DNA of 64,000 bases from Pseudomonadota bacterium (lineage in GTDB: Bacteria > Pseudomonadota > Gammaproteobacteria > Steroidobacterales > Steroidobacteraceae). How positions within the stretch are numbered: the first letter of the stretch is position 1; the number at the start of each line of letters is the position of its first letter. Of the stretch, positions 51,044 through 59,026 are shown piece after piece. The translations under genes and the position numbers were made by a program. A model generated the notes under the pieces. That model was not told where the DNA came from, ran no database searches, and was given only the letters and a program-made list of their open reading frames with translations. The stretch covers positions 124,001 to 188,000 of the forward strand of contig JADIYJ010000003.1 in NCBI GenBank assembly GCA_016705325.1. Direction: 5' to 3'.

Positions 51044-52463
51044 ATGCCTGTCACCGCCCGAGTCACGCGTTTTGCGCCGAGCCCCACGGGAGCGCTGCAC
51101 CTGGGCAACGCCCGTACCGCGCTGTTCAGCTGGCTCGCCGCGCGCGCGTCGGGCGGCCGTTTCGTGCTGCGTGTCGAAGACACGGATGCCGGGCGCAGCC
51201 AGGACCCACTGCTCGAGCGGCAGCTCGACGATCTGCGCTGGCTCGGCATCACCTGGGACGAAGGTCCGGACGTGGGCGGTCCGCACGGCCCATACCGGCA
51301 GAGCGAGCGCAGTTTCGTTTACGCAGAGTCACTGCAGAAGCTGCAGGCGAACGGCCAGACCTACCCGTGCTTCTGCTCGCCCGAAGAGCTGCAGCTGTCA
51401 CGCAAGACCCAGCTGGCGGCCGGCAGGCCGCCGCGGTATGCGCGCACCTGCGCGGGCTTGAGCCAGGCCGAGGTGCAGCGACGCATCGACTCCGGCAAAG
51501 CGCCGGCGATTCGCTTCCGCGTGCCGGACCATCGAACCGTCGAGTTCGTGGACCGCGTCCACGGACCGCAGCGCTTCCAGTCCGACGACATCGGCGACTT
51601 CATAATTCGCCGCGCCGATGGCAGCGTTTCGTTCTTCCTCGGCAATGCGGTGGACGACTCGACGATGGGCATTACGCTCGTTTTGCGGGGCGACGACCAT
51701 CTGGCGAACACGCCGCGCCAGCTGTTGCTGCTCGAAGCCCTCGGCATGCCATTGCCCGACTACGGTCATTTACCGCTGGTACTGGCTCCCAGCGGCACGC
51801 CGCTGTCGAAGCGCGAAGGCGCGGCCAGCCTGACTGACCTGCGAGCGCAGGGATTCCTGCCCGGTGCGATCTGCAATTACCTGATCCGCCTGGGGCATGC
51901 CTGCGGCCACGACGGCTGGCTCGCGATGGACCAGCTGGCGTCGCACTTCGACCTCGGGCGCACGAGCCATTCGGCCGCGCGCTTCGACGACGCGCAGCTG
52001 CGGCACTGGCAGCGCGAGGCCGTGACGCACTCGACCGCTGCGCAGATCGAGCAGTGGCTCGGCGCGCACCTCGACGCGTTGCCGGCGGGCGAGGAGCGCA
52101 GCAAGTTCGTCGCGGTCGTCAAGGGCAACGTCCTGTTTCCCACCGAGGTCGACGAACTCGTGGCCGTGGTCGCCAGCGATGCGGTGCCGATCTCGGTGGA
52201 AGCCGCTGCGCAGATCACCGAGGCGGGGCCTGACTTCTTCGCCAGCGCCGGCGGCCTGCTCGCCGCGAATACTGGCGATTTCAAGCACTGGACGCGCGAT
52301 CGCCGACGCGACAGGTCGCAAAGGCGCCCGGCTCTTCATGCCGCTGCGCTCGGCACTGACCGGCGCAACGCACGGGCCCGAACTCGCGCCGCTGGTCGGC
52401 CTGATGGGCACGGCGCGTGTCCTGGGCCGGCTCGAACGCGCGCAGGCACTCGCAGGAAAATAG
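51044..52463 (+). CDS. gltX: Glutamyl-tRNA synthetase, disrupted by a frameshift near the 3' end
   Basis: A class I synthetase charging tRNA-Glu. The HIGH-type motif is PSPTGALHLGNART and the KMSKS-type loop GTPLSKREG. Homology continues in frame 1 up to GDFKHWTR (about 52295). The expected end (ATGRKGARLFMPLRSALTG ... LERAQALAGK, stop TAG 52461-52463) is in another frame. The break is within an ACGCGCG run at 52291-52298, where restoring two bases (or removing one) gives a 473-residue protein of normal length. Uncorrected, the frame would run on into cysS as junk. Either a sequencing/assembly slip or a real lesion in an essential gene. Confidence 0.9.
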
Positions 52464-52508
52464 GGGACGCTCACCTATTTCCCATTTCTGAAATAGGTGA
52501 GCGTCCCC
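52463..52508. repeat. Perfect 18-bp hairpin (REP-like) between gltX and cysS
   Basis: GGGGACGCTCACCTATTT (52463-52480) is exactly complementary to 52491-52508 around a 10-base loop. It begins at the last base of the gltX stop codon and ends 16 bp before the cysS ATG. Its form resembles REP elements mobilised by RAYT transposases. No such transposase is in the window. Confidence 0.85.
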
Positions 52509-52523
52509 AATTACGAGGGATAC

Positions 52524-53966
52524 ATGCTGCAGATCCAGAATTCGCTGACCGGACGCAAGGAAGTATTCAAGCCGCTCGAGCCGGGCAAGGTCCGCATGTA
52601 CGTCTGCGGCATCACGGTCTATGACTACTGCCACCTCGGCCACGCGCGGATGCTGATCGTGTTCGACGTCGTGCGCCGTCACCTCGAGGCATCGGGCTAC
52701 GACGTCACGTTTATCCGCAACATCACCGACATCGACGACAAGATCATCCGGCGCGCGCTGGCCAATGGCGAGCCGATGCAGGCGCTCACCGAGCGTTTCA
52801 TCAAGGCTTACCAGGAAGACTGTGCGGCGCTCGGCGTGCGCCTGGGCGACCGCGAGCCGCGCGCAACCGAGTTCGTGGCGCAGATCGTCGCGATGGTGCA
52901 GACCCTCGTGGACAAGGGGTATGCCTACGCCGCGAGCAATGGCGACGTGTACTACGCCGTCGCGAAGTTCGAACCCTACGGCCGGCTCTCTGGCAAGCGC
53001 CTCGCGGACCTGCGCGCCGGCGCGCGCATCGAAGTGGACGAGGCCAAGCGCGATCCGCTCGATTTCGTGCTGTGGAAGGCGGCGAAGCCCGGCGAGCCCG
53101 CCTGGGAATCGCCGTGGGGCCCGGGGCGACCGGGCTGGCACATCGAGTGCTCGGCGATGTCGGTCGACCTCCTCGGCCCGCATTTCGACATCCACGGCGG
53201 CGGCATGGACCTCAAGTTCCCGCACCACGAGAACGAGATCGCGCAGACCTGCGCGGCGTGCGACTCGCCGTTCGTGAACGTGTGGATGCACAACGGCTTC
53301 GTGCGCGTCGACGACGAGAAGATGTCGAAGTCGCTGGGAAATTTCTTCACGGTGCGCGAAGTGCTGGAGTGGGTGCGCGATCCGGAGGTCGTGCGCTATT
53401 TCATGGTGAACAGCCAGTACCGCGGGCCGATCAATTACACGCCGGACAGCCTGACGCAGGCGGATGCCGCGCTGGAGCGCTTGTACACCTCGTTGCGAGG
53501 CGTGCCGGTGACTGCATTGCAGGCGCCGACGAAGGCCACCGAGCGGTTCGTGGCCGCGATGGACGATGATTTCAATACGCCGATCGCCGTGTCCGAGCTG
53601 CAGTCGCTCGCGCGCGAGGTCAACACGGCGAAGGCGGCCGGGGATCTCGACAGAGCGGCGGGACTGGCGGCAGAGATGCGCGTGCTGGGTGCGAGGATCG
53701 GGTTGCTCGGACTTGAGCCGGAAGTGTTCCTGCGCAAGCAGGCGGCAAAGCAGGCGAGCGACGCGGGTACGGCTGGATCGGCCGAGACTGCGTCGGCACC
53801 GTTGTCCCTGACCGACGCCGACATCGAGCGCCTGATCGACGAGCGCGCGGCGGCCCGCAAAGCGAAGGATTTCAAGGAGTCGGACCGGATCCGGGACCTG
53901 CTGGCGTCGAATGGGGTGCAGCTCGAAGACCAGCCCGGTGGCCGGACGCTCTGGCGGCGCGGGTGA
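52524..53966 (+). CDS. cysS: Cysteinyl-tRNA synthetase
   Basis: A 480-residue class I synthetase. HIGH motif is in YDYCHLGHARMLIVFD, KMSKS in DDEKMSKSLGNFF, and zinc ligands include Cys in MYVCGITVYDYCH and GWHIECSAMS with HHENEIAQ. ATG 52524 with GAGGGA upstream is chosen; the in-frame extension to 52497 runs into the hairpin repeat. A slightly acidic insertion (KQASDAGTAGSAETASA) precedes the C-terminal anticodon helix bundle. Confidence 0.98.
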   Translation: MLQIQNSLTGRKEVFKPLEPGKVRMYVCGITVYDYCHLGHARMLIVFDVVRRHLEASGYDVTFIRNITDIDDKIIRRALANGEPMQALTERFIKAYQEDCAALGVRLGDREPRATEFVAQIVAMVQTLVDKGYAYAASNGDVYYAVAKFEPYGRLSGKRLADLRAGARIEVDEAKRDPLDFVLWKAAKPGEPAWESPWGPGRPGWHIECSAMSVDLLGPHFDIHGGGMDLKFPHHENEIAQTCAACDSPFVNVWMHNGFVRVDDEKMSKSLGNFFTVREVLEWVRDPEVVRYFMVNSQYRGPINYTPDSLTQADAALERLYTSLRGVPVTALQAPTKATERFVAAMDDDFNTPIAVSELQSLAREVNTAKAAGDLDRAAGLAAEMRVLGARIGLLGLEPEVFLRKQAAKQASDAGTAGSAETASAPLSLTDADIERLIDERAAARKAKDFKESDRIRDLLASNGVQLEDQPGGRTLWRRG

Positions 53967-53973
53967 GGGATCG

Positions 53974-54049
53974 GGCGTTCAATCCGGCATGTCCTGGCGC
54001 GCGCGTGTCTGCCTTTCCAAGCGCGACAGGACATGCCGAATTGAACGCC
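53974..54049. repeat. Hairpin repeat with conserved loop (copy 2), after cysS
   Basis: A 23-bp stem with one mismatch (53974-53996 pairs with 54027-54049; core GGCATGTCCTG/CAGGACATGCC) encloses a ~30-base loop. The loop holds the 22-base block at 54001-54022 that is the reverse complement of 21161-21182. It starts 7 bp after the cysS stop. Confidence 0.85.
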
Positions 54050-54087
54050 TGACGAGCAACTCTCCCGCTTTGGCGGGGGAAGTTCCG

Positions 54088-54960
54088 TCAGTGCTTGATG
54101 CGCTGGAGCGCCGATTCAAGTGTGTTCTTCATCAGCATGGCGACGGTCATCGGGCCGACGCCGCCCGGCACGGGCGTGATGAACGCGGCATTGCGTCGCG
54201 CCGACTCGAATTCCACGTCCCCCACGAGCTTGCCATTCGGCAGGCGATTGATGCCGACGTCGATCACGACGGCACCGGGCTTGACCCATTCGCCGCGCAC
54301 GATGCCGGGCTTGCCGACTGCGACCACGAGGATGTCGGCCATGCCGACAAAGCTCTCGAGGTTCTGCGTGAAACGGTGACACACGGTGACGGTCGCGCCC
54401 GACAGCAGCAGTTCGAGCGCCATCGGACGCCCGACGAGATTGGACGCACCCACGACGACGCAGTGCTTGCCCTTCGCCGGGATACCCGTCTTCTCGAGCA
54501 GGCGGGTCACTCCATAGGGGGTGCACGGGCGCATCAACGGGTGACGTAAAGCGAGCCGTCCGACGTTGAACGGATGGAAGCCGTCGACGTCCTTCGCCGG
54601 ATCGATGGCTTCGATGATCTGGCGTTCGTCGATGTGATCCGGGAGCGGCACCTGCACCAGGATGCCGTCGATCGAGTCGTCGGCGTTCATCTGCTCGATG
54701 AACGTCATCAGCTCGGTCTGCGTGGTGGAGTGGGGCAGGTCGTGACTCATCGAGACGATGCCGCATTCGTCGCACGCCAGACGCTTGTTGCGCACGTAGA
54801 CCTGCGAGGCCGGATCGTCGCCGACGAGGATGACCGCGAGCCCCGGTCGGCGCAGTCCGCGGGCCGCCAGGCGGTCACTGGCCGCTCGCACGTCGCGGCG
54901 GAATTCCTGCGCGATGGCCTTGCCATCGATGATCCTGGCGCCGGATTCGTTGCTGGACAC
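54088..54960 (-). CDS. folD: Methylenetetrahydrofolate dehydrogenase / methenyltetrahydrofolate cyclohydrolase
   Basis: A 290-residue bifunctional folate enzyme interconverting 5,10-methylene-, methenyl- and 10-formyl-THF. Motifs are YVRNKRLACDECGI with catalytic Lys, QVPLPDHIDE, GRPMALELLL (NADP site) and the terminal PVPGGVGPMTVAML. GTG 54960 is preferred because GGGAGG stands eight bases upstream and the protein then begins close to ARIIDGKAIA; ATG 55008 would add 16 unconserved residues. It follows glyA in pathway, not in position. Confidence 0.95.
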   Translation of the reverse strand: MSSNESGARIIDGKAIAQEFRRDVRAASDRLAARGLRRPGLAVILVGDDPASQVYVRNKRLACDECGIVSMSHDLPHSTTQTELMTFIEQMNADDSIDGILVQVPLPDHIDERQIIEAIDPAKDVDGFHPFNVGRLALRHPLMRPCTPYGVTRLLEKTGIPAKGKHCVVVGASNLVGRPMALELLLSGATVTVCHRFTQNLESFVGMADILVVAVGKPGIVRGEWVKPGAVVIDVGINRLPNGKLVGDVEFESARRNAAFITPVPGGVGPMTVAMLMKNTLESALQRIKH

Positions 54961-55156
54961 GCTGAAAACCTCCCGGAGCGGGCCGGGCAAACCGGCCAAG
55001 CGAGTCATTTTCGCAGAGCCGCCTTGTTCGTGTCGCCAGCTGGATACAATCCTAAATTGACGCTATGGGGGTCGATCCGTATGATTCGCGCTCCCGTGCG
55101 GGTCCGCGGTCGACGGCAACGTCAAAAGCGGCCTGGCGACGATCAGTCGAGCATGG

Positions 55157-55233
55157 CGGGGCATGGCGCAGTCTGGTAGCGCATCTGCTTTGGGAGCAGA
55201 GGGTCGGGGGTTCGAATCCCTCTGCCCCGACCA
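55157..55233 (+). tRNA. tRNA-Pro (anticodon TGG)
   Basis: A 77-base tRNA with CCA encoded. Acceptor CGGGGCA pairs with TGCCCCG, discriminator A; the anticodon stem TCTGC/GCAGA encloses TTTGGGA, giving TGG at 55191-55193. The T-loop is GGGGGTTCGAATCCC. First of four tRNAs in a row. Confidence 0.97.
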
Positions 55234-55261
55234 CTCGGATGATGCGATCTGCTGCTTGCAT

Positions 55262-55338
55262 GCGCCCGTAGCTCAGCTGGATAGAGCATCGGCCTTCTAA
55301 GCCGAGGGTCGCAGGTTCGAGTCCTGCCGGGCGCGCCA
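55262..55338 (+). tRNA. tRNA-Arg (anticodon TCT)
   Basis: A 77-base tRNA with encoded CCA. Acceptor GCGCCCG/CGGGCGC with discriminator G; the anticodon stem TCGGC/GCCGA encloses CTTCTAA, so the anticodon is TCT, reading AGA/AGG. T-arm contains GGTTCGAGTCC. Confidence 0.97.
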
Positions 55339-55392
55339 TCACCAGGGATGGCGCAGTTTGTCGGACAAGTGTTTTCAGTGTTGGTCGACGAT

Positions 55393-55469
55393 GGTGGACG
55401 TAGCTCAGCTGGTAGAGCTCCGGGTTGTGGTCCCGGCGGTCGTGGGTTCGAGCCCCATCGTCCACCCCA
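55393..55469 (+). tRNA. tRNA-His (anticodon GTG)
   Basis: Acceptor GTGGACG/CGTCCAC plus the extra G at -1 (55393) opposite C73, the identity element of tRNA-His. Anticodon stem CCGGG/CCCGG encloses TTGTGGT (GTG). CCA is encoded. Confidence 0.97.
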
Positions 55470-55485
55470 CTCACCATCCCCGGAT

Positions 55486-55561
55486 GGGCCGTTAGCTCAG
55501 TTGGTAGAGCTGCTGACTCTTAATCAGTAGGTCGTAGGTTCGAATCCTACACGGCCCACCA
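55486..55561 (+). tRNA. tRNA-Lys (anticodon CTT)
   Basis: A 76-base tRNA with encoded CCA. Acceptor GGGCCGT/ACGGCCC; anticodon stem GCTGA/TCAGT encloses CTCTTAA, so the anticodon is CTT. Last of the Pro-Arg-His-Lys cluster and the border of the accessory strip that follows. Confidence 0.95.
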
Positions 55562-55594
55562 CTTTCCAAAGGGCGACGAGCGATGAACAAGGCA

Positions 55595-56185
55595 TCAGCG
55601 CCTTGGGCTATTCGCTTTGACGCTTTTCTTTGCGCTGGTGATGTTGCCGCGGAGTCTGGTCTTGTCGCCCACGTAGCCACCGATCGCCTCCGTCGCGCGC
55701 GATTCGAGACTCGTCGCGTCGATGAGGCCTCGACGCGCCAGCGCAGCGATGTCCGCCTGGTCCTGATCCGAAAAGCGGCCCAGCTTGCTGACGGCAAGAT
55801 CAAGCGGTGTGAGGATCCGCACGTCGAGCACCTGGGGATCGATGCCAGTGAGCGTGAGCGGCAGCGAGTCGGCGTACGCGTCTTCGTGCATCAGTCCAAG
55901 CGTATCGTTGTATTGGCGATCGAAGTACAGAAGCCTTGCCGCGCCATCCTCGTCCCGATATGCGACCTCGAGCCGATCTGGCAAGGCGATCCGGCGCGAA
56001 AACGTCGCATCGATATCGACGGATACGCGCGCTCCCGTGTGGAAATGCAGTGCCGAGCCGCCAGCGACATACATCTGGATGGGCAGAGCACTTGGGGCGA
56101 CGTCTTTCAGTGAAGCTGCGATTCGCGCCGCGAGCTCACGGAATGCGGAGACGTATTCACGTCGCGTATAGGGCTCAGGCAGCAT
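55595..56185 (-). CDS. Nucleotidyltransferase (AbiEii/DUF6036-like), putative toxin
   Basis: A 196-residue protein with the nucleotidyltransferase-fold signature GGSALHFHTGARVSVDIDATF (GGS followed by DxD). A later DLAVSKLGRFSDQDQADIAAL segment is typical of AbiEii/DUF6036 proteins. Such enzymes include toxins that add nucleotides to tRNA or other targets. Start ATG 56185 overlaps the upstream HTH gene by 11 bp, the usual antitoxin-then-toxin order. The end is 33 bp from tRNA-Lys. Assignment to a toxin is inference; the fold is visible. Upstream in-frame codons to 56245 belong to the HTH gene region. Confidence 0.8.
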   Translation of the reverse strand: MLPEPYTRREYVSAFRELAARIAASLKDVAPSALPIQMYVAGGSALHFHTGARVSVDIDATFSRRIALPDRLEVAYRDEDGAARLLYFDRQYNDTLGLMHEDAYADSLPLTLTGIDPQVLDVRILTPLDLAVSKLGRFSDQDQADIAALARRGLIDATSLESRATEAIGGYVGDKTRLRGNITSAKKSVKANSPRR

Positions 56186-56702
56186 GGTCCATTTGCGCTT
56201 GCAGCATCGGCAGGAAGCGGGTGGGCGGCAGCGGAGTCTCTGCAAGCCACCTTGCGAATACGCGCGGTTCCGATGCTCCAGGGTGCAGGGCTTCGGCGAG
56301 ATCGAGATAGCTGCGCCGGTCGAACCCAGGGACGCTCGCCACAGTTACCGCGAGTCCGGCTAGAAAGAAAGACGGGCCAGGTTCGCGCCAATTCTCCACG
56401 CAAGTCGAGCGGGAGCGGAGCAGGTCCACGAGCTTGGCCTCGAGCCGACGGTCTACGACGGCCGGCCAGAGCTCGCTCGCGCTGTTTCGGGTCATTGGTA
56501 GGACAGTGAGTTGCTTGCCGAGAGCGTGGCTGAGTGCAGCGAGCGTTGCGAGGTCGCAGTTTGACCGCGAACGCAGCCGGCAAAGGGTTTCTTTCGGCAC
56601 GCCCGAGCGCCGCGCCCATTCGGCGTCCGACCAGCCCGCATCGCGTGCCATCCTGGACAAGGGACCCAGCAGATTACCCATGGGATTCATTGACTTTGAC
56701 AT
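56175..56702 (-). CDS. Helix-turn-helix protein, putative antitoxin of the nucleotidyltransferase
   Basis: A 175-residue protein with an N-terminal HTH (about 18-65: WSDAEWARRSGVPKETLCRL then SNCDLATLAALSHALGKQL), resembling XRE-family DNA binders, and a C-terminal ~90-residue region with no recognised motif. The 11-bp overlap with the nucleotidyltransferase and the perfect palindrome 21 bp upstream fit an autoregulated antitoxin. Start ATG 56702 (a TTG precedes it). I do not recognise the exact family. Confidence 0.75.
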   Translation of the reverse strand: MSKSMNPMGNLLGPLSRMARDAGWSDAEWARRSGVPKETLCRLRSRSNCDLATLAALSHALGKQLTVLPMTRNSASELWPAVVDRRLEAKLVDLLRSRSTCVENWREPGPSFFLAGLAVTVASVPGFDRRSYLDLAEALHPGASEPRVFARWLAETPLPPTRFLPMLQAQMDHAA

Positions 56703-56722
56703 CAATCGGATCTTTGCATATT

Positions 56723-56740
56723 GTTGACGTCAGCGTCAAC
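56723..56740. promoter_or_regulatory. Palindromic operator candidate upstream of the HTH/nucleotidyltransferase pair
   Basis: GTTGACG (56723-56729) and CGTCAAC (56734-56740) form a perfect 7-bp inverted repeat around TCAG. It lies 21 bp upstream of the HTH gene start and contains a TTGACG that could be the -35 box on the minus strand, so binding would block transcription. Confidence 0.6.
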
Positions 56741-56760
56741 GCGCACAACCCGAACCAGGG

Positions 56761-57375
56761 TCAGTCAACGAGTCGGCGGCCTGAACCGAACACCAGGTAA
56801 AACGCCGCGCCGAACAGCGACACTGCCGCGGTGAGCACGAACGGCGCGCCGAACGTGCCCGTGCGATCGACGAGCCAGCCTGTGACGTAGATACCGACGA
56901 TGCCCGGCAGCGTGGCAAACGTGTTGCTGATGCCCCAGATGACGTCGGCGTACTTCGGGGCGATGTCGAAGCAGTTCGGGGCGAAGCCGGACATCGCGCA
57001 CGCCGAGGTGCCCGTCGCGCAACACACGATCAGGACGGCGGCCACGCGAGCAGGACGTACAGGCCCCAGTTGCTGGCGAAGTGGCTCACGATGATGGCCC
57101 ACACGGCCGGCAGTCGCAGCCGTTGCCCCCAGGGTATGGCGCGGTGCGCGGTCGGCGACGACGCCACTGACGAATCCGCAGCAGCTTCACCGATCCCGAG
57201 CACGACGCCTTTCTGCGTCTCGATCCAGCCGAGCTCGTCCTTCATTCATCGCGATGGCGGCCACCGAAATGTTGGTGCGGGCGATGTAGGAGATGAAGAC
57301 CGCTGCGAACAGCAGCAGCACGACGGTGTAATAGCGCGGCCACAGCAGGCCGCTCGCCTCGCCTCGCCCCGTGCA
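56761..57375 (-). pseudogene. Remnant of an MFS transporter (anion/hexuronate-type family), frameshifted and internally deleted
   Basis: Three minus-strand reading frames carry consecutive pieces of one major-facilitator protein. About 57375-57240 encodes YYTVVLLLFAAVFISYIARTNISVAAIAM (first helix). 57245-57030 continues as KDELGWIETQKGVVLG and later RLPAVWAIIVSHFASNWGLYVLLAW. 57102-56761 gives the C-terminal helices (APKYADVIWGISNTFATLPGIVGIYVTGWL ... FGAAFYLVFGSG). Several hundred codons in the middle are missing. The NRT/ACS-type signature suggests an organic-anion or phosphate transporter. It is no longer functional. Confidence 0.82.
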
Positions 57376-57449
57376 CTGGACATGAACGCCTCCCCCGATG
57401 CGATGGCGCCGATGCTACGCTCCGGCGCCCCCGACATTGAAGATTCGGC

Positions 57450-57829
57450 ATGAACCAGAAGTTGCAGATCGGCCGTTGTCGCTGCGGTATTCGGTGCTGC
57501 TGGCTCTGGTTGCTATCGCTCTTGGCGGATTCGTTGCCCACCGGCGGGCGCAGGCCGCCAACCCGGACGTGAACATCGTCTTCGTCAACCAGGGCGACGA
57601 CGCGGCCACCATTGCGGCCTTCCTCGACCGGCACGGACTGGCGCTGCGCAATGTGCTGGTCGATCCGCAGAATAGTGTCGGCGCGGCGCTGGGCCACGGC
57701 GGGTTGCCGACCACGCTGTTCTTCGATGCGCATGGGCGGCTTGCGGGTACTCGCATCGGCGAGCTGTCGCAAGCCACGCTCACTCAGCGGCTGGCACGCA
57801 TTCGCGCCACGTCACCCAGGGCACAGTGA
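57450..57829 (+). pseudogene. Frameshifted, truncated thioredoxin-like (TlpA/redoxin) gene
   Basis: Beginning at ATG 57450 (MNQKLQIG) the frame shifts after a few codons. The continuing frame encodes a membrane anchor (SLRYSVLLALVAIALGGFVA), then joins directly to the second half of a thioredoxin fold (VNIVFVNQGDDAATIAAFLDRHGL ... GLPTTLFFDAHGRLAGTRIGELS with the cis-Pro). The strand-helix carrying the CxxC active site is missing, so redox activity is not expected. Converges with the nucleotidyltransferase-fold gene (22 bp apart). Confidence 0.72.
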
Positions 57830-57851
57830 CGCACCCACCTGTGCTGCAGCA

Positions 57852-58949
57852 TCAACGGGTCGTTTTCGCCGCCTTGCGTTTGGCGCGACGTCGTCCGGGC
57901 AGCAACGCCATGGCAAGACCTTCCGCTTTCTCAAGGTCAGGATGGGCCTTCAGCAATGCAAGAGATCCGACGGCGAAGCGCGACGTCCAGCCCTTGCCGC
58001 GTCCGTGCAGATCCTCGAGTGCCGTTGTGACAGTGCGCCGCTGATGCGCCCACAGGTAGGACAGCAGACTGGCGGACTGCAACAGGTCCTTATTGGCCTT
58101 GGCGCGGTACGATCCCGTGCGCTCGCCGTAGACGATCAGCTTGTGCAGGGCGAACCGCGCAGGGTCGGGCACGTTTACCAGCACAGCTTTCTCGCGCGAG
58201 AACACTACCGCTTGTTCGACGTGCTGGAGCAGGAACTCCATGAACGGAAGTGGTTGCAGCACGACGTTCAGTTGCGGATGGAAGGAGGGTTCCTCGCCTC
58301 CCCGGTGACGGGTGGTCAGGAAGTCGAGTCGAAACTCGGGCTCCTTCGGGTTCAGGAAGCTTGCACCGGACTTTCCTGCCAACTGCGTGATCGGCAGGAA
58401 CCCCATCGTGAGGGAGTCGATTGCGGCAGCGGTCTTGACCTCGAGCGTACTCGGCAGGACAAGCGACACCGCCCGGCCCGCATGCGCGAAGTCGATGTCA
58501 TGGGTGAGACCCGGGCGAGTCCACGCCACGCCCAGCATGTTGCCGCAGGCGAGGAAGGCGTGCGTACCCACCAGGATTCCGCCCGCCCGAAAGAAGCCGT
58601 ACTCCGCAAGGCGCCGCAGCACCCGCTCGTGCTTCGGAATCAGGGTGGCACAGCCCAGGGCATGCGCGACGTGGATCAGCGGCTCAAGCGCCGCCAGCGC
58701 CCCAGGCTGCTTGGAGCCTTTGATCAGCCGGCGAACGGCGGGGTTGTCCGGACCCACGTAGTGCTGGGTCAGTGCCCCGGAAGGCTGGGTGCACTGGTAG
58801 TACCAGTAGGTTCGACCCTTGACCGTCTTCGAGGCGAAGGAGCCGCTGAGGTCTGCAACGGACCGGACGTGGTCCGCGGCGAGCGCGGCGTCAAACAGCT
58901 GTGCATAGGCCGTCTGGGCCGACGCGGGAAGGTCGGTGTGGCTCGGCAT
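57852..58949 (-). CDS. GSU2403-family nucleotidyltransferase-fold protein
   Basis: A 365-residue protein of the GSU2403-like nucleotidyltransferase family (NTP_transf_8). The N-terminal helical part (1-110, with ASKTVKGRTYWYYQ) is followed by the catalytic-fold region GGILVGTHAFLACGNMLGVAW ... THDIDFAHAG (DxD at about residue 173) and a long C-terminal segment. The family's role is not established; related folds act as toxins or polymerases. No HTH partner is adjacent. Two tandem palindromic sites end 5 bp before its ATG (58949). GC content and the neighbourhood of broken genes suggest horizontal acquisition. Confidence 0.78.
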   Translation of the reverse strand: MPSHTDLPASAQTAYAQLFDAALAADHVRSVADLSGSFASKTVKGRTYWYYQCTQPSGALTQHYVGPDNPAVRRLIKGSKQPGALAALEPLIHVAHALGCATLIPKHERVLRRLAEYGFFRAGGILVGTHAFLACGNMLGVAWTRPGLTHDIDFAHAGRAVSLVLPSTLEVKTAAAIDSLTMGFLPITQLAGKSGASFLNPKEPEFRLDFLTTRHRGGEEPSFHPQLNVVLQPLPFMEFLLQHVEQAVVFSREKAVLVNVPDPARFALHKLIVYGERTGSYRAKANKDLLQSASLLSYLWAHQRRTVTTALEDLHGRGKGWTSRFAVGSLALLKAHPDLEKAEGLAMALLPGRRRAKRKAAKTTR

Positions 58950-58953
58950 GACC

Positions 58954-59026
58954 GTTATACTAGGAAAAGACAGGTCTTAGTACAACCTGGCTGCTTATAC
59001 CAGGAAAAGAAAAAACTTAGTATAAC
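58954..59026. promoter_or_regulatory. Two tandem palindromic sites in front of the GSU2403-family gene
   Basis: Two related 33-bp units, 58954-58986 and 58994-59026 (40-bp period), each begin TTATACYAGGAAAAG and end CTTAGTAYAAC, so each is an imperfect inverted repeat. Read on the minus strand, the gene-proximal unit ends AGTATAAC just 4 bp before the ATG, so its TATAAC could be a -10 giving a leaderless or nearly leaderless transcript. Both units are AT-rich in a GC-rich region. Likely operators. Confidence 0.72.

Noticed and set aside
52464..52624. C-terminal extension of gltX into cysS
   Set aside because: It arises only from the frameshift at about 52295; the resulting sequence is Arg-rich and overlaps cysS out of frame.
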